From NCBI GenBank assembly GCA_009774395.1, contig VSNQ01000108.1:1-16161 (forward strand): DNA of 16,161 nucleotides. Direction: 5' to 3'. The translations under genes and the position numbers were made by a program. Below the pieces are notes generated by a model that had not been told where the DNA came from, did not search any database, and worked only from the letters and a program-made list of their open reading frames with translations. The stretch's first letter is position 1. Each line of letters starts with the position of its first letter. Source of the stretch: Lachnospiraceae bacterium (GTDB lineage: Bacteria > Bacillota > Clostridia > Lachnospirales > Lachnospiraceae). Below, in pieces: positions 13,790 through 16,161 of this stretch.

Positions 13790-13808
13790 CAGGGATTAAG
13801 TACCCCTG
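13790..13808. repeat. TACCCCTG hairpin element (copy e) in the zinc-ribbon leader
   Basis: CAGGG (13790-13794) pairs with CCCTG (13804-13808) across a 9-base loop. The right arm belongs to TACCCCTGT (13801-13809). It sits near the predicted transcript start. Confidence 0.5.
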
Positions 13809-13861
13809 TAATCAAACTTTTATAAAAATCAAAGAAGAATCACTTATGTTTTGTAGCAACT

Positions 13862-13897
13862 GTGGCACACAACTGCCAGATGATGCAAAGGTCTGCC
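13862..13897. repeat. 36-bp direct repeat, copy 1 (zinc ribbon)
   Basis: This is identical to 13933-13968 except for one base (GATGATGC versus GATAATGC), with a 71-bp period. Both encode the ribbon core GTQLPD(D/N)AKVC. The 35 bases between the copies hold in-frame stops. Confidence 0.9.
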
Positions 13898-13932
13898 ATT
13901 TTTAAGCGGTTCAAACGGATATTTTAAATAAG

Positions 13933-13968
13933 GTGGCACACAACTGCCAGATAATGCAAAGGTCTGCC
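13933..13968. repeat. 36-bp direct repeat, copy 2 (zinc ribbon)
   Basis: This is the copy that is in frame with the rest of the protein. A TAA two codons before it cuts it off from the start codon. Confidence 0.9.
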
Positions 13969-14517
13969 CCTCCTGCGGCACATCCGTCACATCCGGAAAT
14001 GAAATTAACATGAAAGAAATCGCGAATTATGCGGGTAATAAGGCAAAAGATGCCTTCGATACCATCGTGAGCAAAACTGCGGAGTATAGCAGTGAACTGA
14101 AGCAGAAAAGTCAGGAAATGCAGGAATCTATGGAACGCCAGAAAGAACAGCTAAGAGAAGAACGAATCAACAACGCAAACAATGCTGTCCTGAATATGTT
14201 TGCAGACCCTGCTGAAAAAGAAATCGCAACACTTGGCAGTGGCTTTATGAGTAATTTTCTGCGCACTGGCTCTCTGGAAAAAGGATTCTGCACACTGACA
14301 GAAAAAAGAATATATTTCAAAGGAAGCTGTTATTACAAATCTGGAAATGACTATAAAGCAAGCAAAGAAGAAAGAATTGTCGGCATAAAAGATGTGACTG
14401 GAACTGGATTTGTTGAAATAAGGCACTGGTGGCTGAAGCTTCTGGCTCTGCCATTTATCATACTGACTATCATATTTGTTTGCATTGCTGCCACAGAAGA
14501 ATCCGCCGCTCCCCGAC

Positions 14518-14970
14518 GCGCTCAAGCTTTACCACCTTTAGATACCCCGTTGCAAGCAGTAAGCTCCATACTGCGCCTGTACTTCCGTCTAGCTGGTTAA
14601 GGAACTGTAGAAAAATAATTGACGCATCTTGACTTGGCTATTTCTCCGATTATGCATGCCAAAAAGCCTCGCCGTAGCCCGCTACGCCTACGTTTTTTGA
14701 CAATTGCTTTAGCAATTTCACCTCGAAGAAATATCCTGCGCAATCTGCATCACTTATTTTCCTACAATACCTAAATACAATCTGCTCATTTAATTCTGTG
14801 GTCAGTGTCCTGCCGGCAAGCAAATCTTCCATTGCACTCTTGACTGTGGTATTTCCCTGCCGTATCAGGGAATTAACAAGCCCGTTTCCACTTGTGTCTG
14901 CCCAGTAAGTATCATACTCACCATCATTATCTATAAAAGATGCAATTGACCAAGGATTATAGATATCTGA
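14518..14970 (-). pseudogene. AAA-ATPase / DUF1703-type fragment interrupted by a MITE-like element
   Basis: On the minus strand, SDIYNPWSIASFIDNDGEYD, TYWADTSGNGLVNSLIRQGN and MEDLLAGRTLTTELNEQIVF match the middle of the AAA-ATPase proteins with a C-terminal PD-(D/E)XK (DUF1703/9) domain. The frame is interrupted by the element at 14601-14771. Beyond it comes NQLDGSTGAVWSLLLATGYL followed by KVVKLER, the direct continuation. Removing the element and one TAA copy restores EQIVFNQLDGS in frame. Both the N-terminal P-loop part and the C-terminal nuclease part are missing. The boundaries near 14518 and 14970 are abrupt joins to other sequence. Confidence 0.75.
14601..14771. mobile_element. 171-bp MITE-like element with terminal inverted repeats
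   Basis: The plus-strand left end GGAACTGTAGAAAAATAATT and the reverse complement of the right end GGTATTGTAGGAAAATAAGT match at 21 of 26 bases. Weaker similarity extends to about 49 bases. TAA occurs directly on both sides (14598-14600 and 14772-14774) as a 3-bp target duplication. Excising the element with one TAA reconnects the interrupted ATPase frame. It encodes no transposase. GG termini and a TNA-type 3-bp duplication would fit IS5-related elements, but that assignment is tentative. Confidence 0.8.
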
Positions 14971-15015
14971 AGTACTATGCAAAAGAACGATGGCTCCTGA
15001 ACGAATCGCCTCTTC

Positions 15016-15183
15016 CTACACAACTTCCGTTGTACTCGCCACCTTACTGCTATCTCCCTTTTTCCGAAATACCAATCCTACTATAACTAATATAGCTATT
15101 ACTGTCACTCCTGTTATTAGGATAAAATTCATAGAATTATGTGTCTGAGCTACCCCTGAATTATTTGTTGCTGACCTCACCAA
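15016..15183 (-). CDS. Small single-pass membrane protein
   Basis: A 55-residue ORF starting with TTG (15183), or the adjacent GTG, 13 or more bases after AAGGAG and 18 bases after the nucleotidyltransferase stop in the same frame. A polar N-terminus ATNNSGVAQTHNS precedes one membrane segment, MNFILITGVTVIAILVIVGL. RKKGD and a short cytoplasmic tail follow. The layout (polar stretch, hydrophobic span, positive charges) resembles a surface-protein sorting tail, with VAQTHNS where LPxTG would be. It may be the tail of a lost cell-wall protein or a genuine small membrane protein. The TACCCCTG motif overlaps codons 9-11. Confidence 0.4.
   Translation of the reverse strand: MVRSATNNSGVAQTHNSMNFILITGVTVIAILVIVGLVFRKKGDSSKVASTTEVV
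15151..15158. repeat. TACCCCTG motif (copy f)
   Basis: A sixth copy of the motif in the same orientation, lying inside the small membrane-protein ORF. I see no CAGGG partner arm nearby. Confidence 0.3.
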
Positions 15184-15201
15184 TTCTCTTAACCCCTCTC
15201 C

Positions 15202-16002
15202 TTATAAACTATTAATGCCACTGCATTTTATGACTTTCCCCAGTTTGTTGATCATCTCCCGAAGCGCCTGTAATGCTCTGTCCGAATCAGTAAACATATT
15301 CTGAAATAATCTGTCCAGATTTTCTTCAAAATCCGCCGGAAGAATTTCCGCATGTTCTTTCGCATACTGCACCATCCTTTTTTCCCCAGGGTGCGTCAGC
15401 CTGTTCATCGCAAAGATAATGTCAAAGTACGATTCCAGAAAAGCCGCCGTCCTGTGGTTTACACTCACCATGTCCTTGCGGGCGAAAGCCTTTTTAATCT
15501 GCGTGTCATATGAGGGCAGGTTTCCGGTCAGCAGTCGCAGATTTTTACGGATAATATTGTCCCGCAATTCGTCCGGATATGGAATCCGATACTTATTTTG
15601 CAGCTTTTCCAGTTCCCCGTTTTTATCGCAGAGAATCCGGCTGTGTAACAGGTTATGCCACATGCAGGTCGTATAACCGTTATAGGCTGTATATTCCTCA
15701 ACGACCGAGCGGATTGTCTGTGAAAAATCCCTGATATTTCTATATAAAATATCAATGTCTGTCCCATCTTTCAGCGTACAGTCATCTTCCAGTTCCCAAA
15801 AGGAGTTTCCAATCTCCATATATTTGCAGTGTTTTTCAAGAATCTTCCTCCGCACACTTTCATCTGGTATACTGGCACAGTAAATGTATAAATCGTAATC
15901 TGATTTTTCATCATAGTCCGCACCAGCTCTTGAACCGCCGAGTGCAATCGCCTCTACCTCCGGGAGTGTGGCAAATTCGCCCCATAATAATTTAAAATAC
16001 AT
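15202..16002 (-). CDS. DUF4037-type nucleotidyltransferase
   Basis: An intact protein of 266 residues with an AGAGGG ribosome binding site. The nucleotidyltransferase fold shows the signature ALGGSRAGADYDEKSDYDLY, i.e. GGS followed by D-x-D (G23, S24, D35, D37). The third metal-binding acidic site is in GTDIDILYR (about D82/D84). The helical C-terminal half (about 125-260) contains NHRTAAFLESYFDIIFAMNR and resembles the DUF4037 domain. Members of this superfamily transfer nucleotides to small molecules such as aminoglycosides, or to proteins such as toxins' partners. The exact substrate is unknown, and I would not call it a resistance gene. It is followed by a small membrane-protein ORF. Confidence 0.85.
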   Translation of the reverse strand: MYFKLLWGEFATLPEVEAIALGGSRAGADYDEKSDYDLYIYCASIPDESVRRKILEKHCKYMEIGNSFWELEDDCTLKDGTDIDILYRNIRDFSQTIRSVVEEYTAYNGYTTCMWHNLLHSRILCDKNGELEKLQNKYRIPYPDELRDNIIRKNLRLLTGNLPSYDTQIKKAFARKDMVSVNHRTAAFLESYFDIIFAMNRLTHPGEKRMVQYAKEHAEILPADFEENLDRLFQNMFTDSDRALQALREMINKLGKVIKCSGINSL

Positions 16003-16161
16003 ATTTTCCCTCTCTCCAATCTGATACTATCCGGTTCTATCTGCAAAACAGCTTATGAATCCGCATATATCTCTAAAAATGATGTATAGTAAACGCATTT
16101 AGCTTTTGCGCTATCCAATACTTTTTATATTTATGCAAAACAAGAAAAGCCGCATAAGTTA
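16003..16161. other. Upstream region of the nucleotidyltransferase gene
   Basis: No gene is visible. A promoter for the nucleotidyltransferase should lie here, but I find no -35/-10 pair with good spacing. Confidence 0.4.

Larger units (their letters stand above)
13846..14510 (+). pseudogene. Zinc-ribbon membrane protein, broken N-terminus and C-terminus
   Basis: The ATG at 13846 opens MFCSNCGTQLPDDAKVCHF, a zinc-ribbon start with CxxC, but hits a stop at once. A near-copy in another frame, CGTQLPDNAKVCPSCGTSVT, then leads into the long open frame continuing SGNEINMKEIANYAGNKAKD. A charged coiled region follows (about EYSSELKQKSQEMQESMERQ), then a PH-like domain with KGFCTLTEKRIYFKG, and one membrane segment LLALPFIILTIIFVCIA. 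After ATEES, near 14505-14515, the sequence becomes the antisense of the AAA-ATPase fragment, so the true C-terminus is lost. A downstream ATG at 14010 could still yield a soluble/membrane fragment without the ribbon. Zinc-ribbon proteins of this build are usually of unknown function. Confidence 0.7.

Noticed and set aside
14976..15015. Resemblance of EEAIRSGAIVLLHS to the C-terminal region of polysaccharide deacetylases
   Set aside because: It is only about 14 residues long, too short to claim a gene fragment, and directly adjoins other broken genes.

Overview
The window is AT-rich DNA with Firmicutes-type signals: AAGGAGG-like ribosome binding sites, consensus sigma-A promoters and TTG/GTG starts. 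It contains LytTR/GHKL and VanR-like two-component genes, Rpn-type PD-(D/E)XK 'transposase-nuclease' genes, a bacterial group II intron and remnants of integrative-element accessory genes. This mix suggests a gut Clostridia, most likely Lachnospiraceae. That is an inference from gene content; no rRNA or tRNA is present to confirm it. Nearly every gene reads on the minus strand.

Left end (1-3300, minus): the first 17 codons of a TetR-like regulator lie behind a perfect TTGACA-17-TATAAT promoter that is overlaid by a palindrome. Upstream is an intact VanR/OmpR-type response regulator. Its partner histidine kinase has been gutted by an internal deletion, and a small membrane-protein gene follows. 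Then come a chimeric, frameshifted Rpn nuclease pseudogene and a second unrecognised frameshifted fragment.

Centre (3313-9223, minus): an apparently intact functional module. A consensus promoter drives a LytTR response regulator and a GHKL (AgrC-like) histidine kinase. After a terminator and a hairpin- and repeat-rich gap comes an operon with tightly overlapping genes: lipoprotein, two ABC-2-type permeases and an ABC ATPase. The likely theme is peptide or envelope-stress sensing coupled to a transporter of the bacteriocin-immunity type.

Right half (9300-15200): a graveyard of mobile-element cargo. It holds a frameshifted DUF6674-like gene and a GNAT acetyltransferase pseudogene broken by a 4-bp duplication. 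A second Rpn gene is split by a 1551-bp group II intron whose boundaries, domain V and EBS1/IBS1 pairing can be read directly, and whose reverse transcriptase lacks its N-terminal half. Also present are an excisionase-like HTH remnant, an XRE regulator divergent from a zinc-ribbon pseudogene with a duplicated ribbon, and an AAA-ATPase fragment interrupted by a 171-bp MITE-like element with inverted ends and a 3-bp target duplication. A short hairpin motif with right arm TACCCCTG recurs in nearly every intergenic gap of this half, always in the same orientation.

Right end (15016-16161, minus): a small single-pass membrane protein and an intact DUF4037-type nucleotidyltransferase. No CRISPR array, rRNA, tRNA or replication origin was seen.
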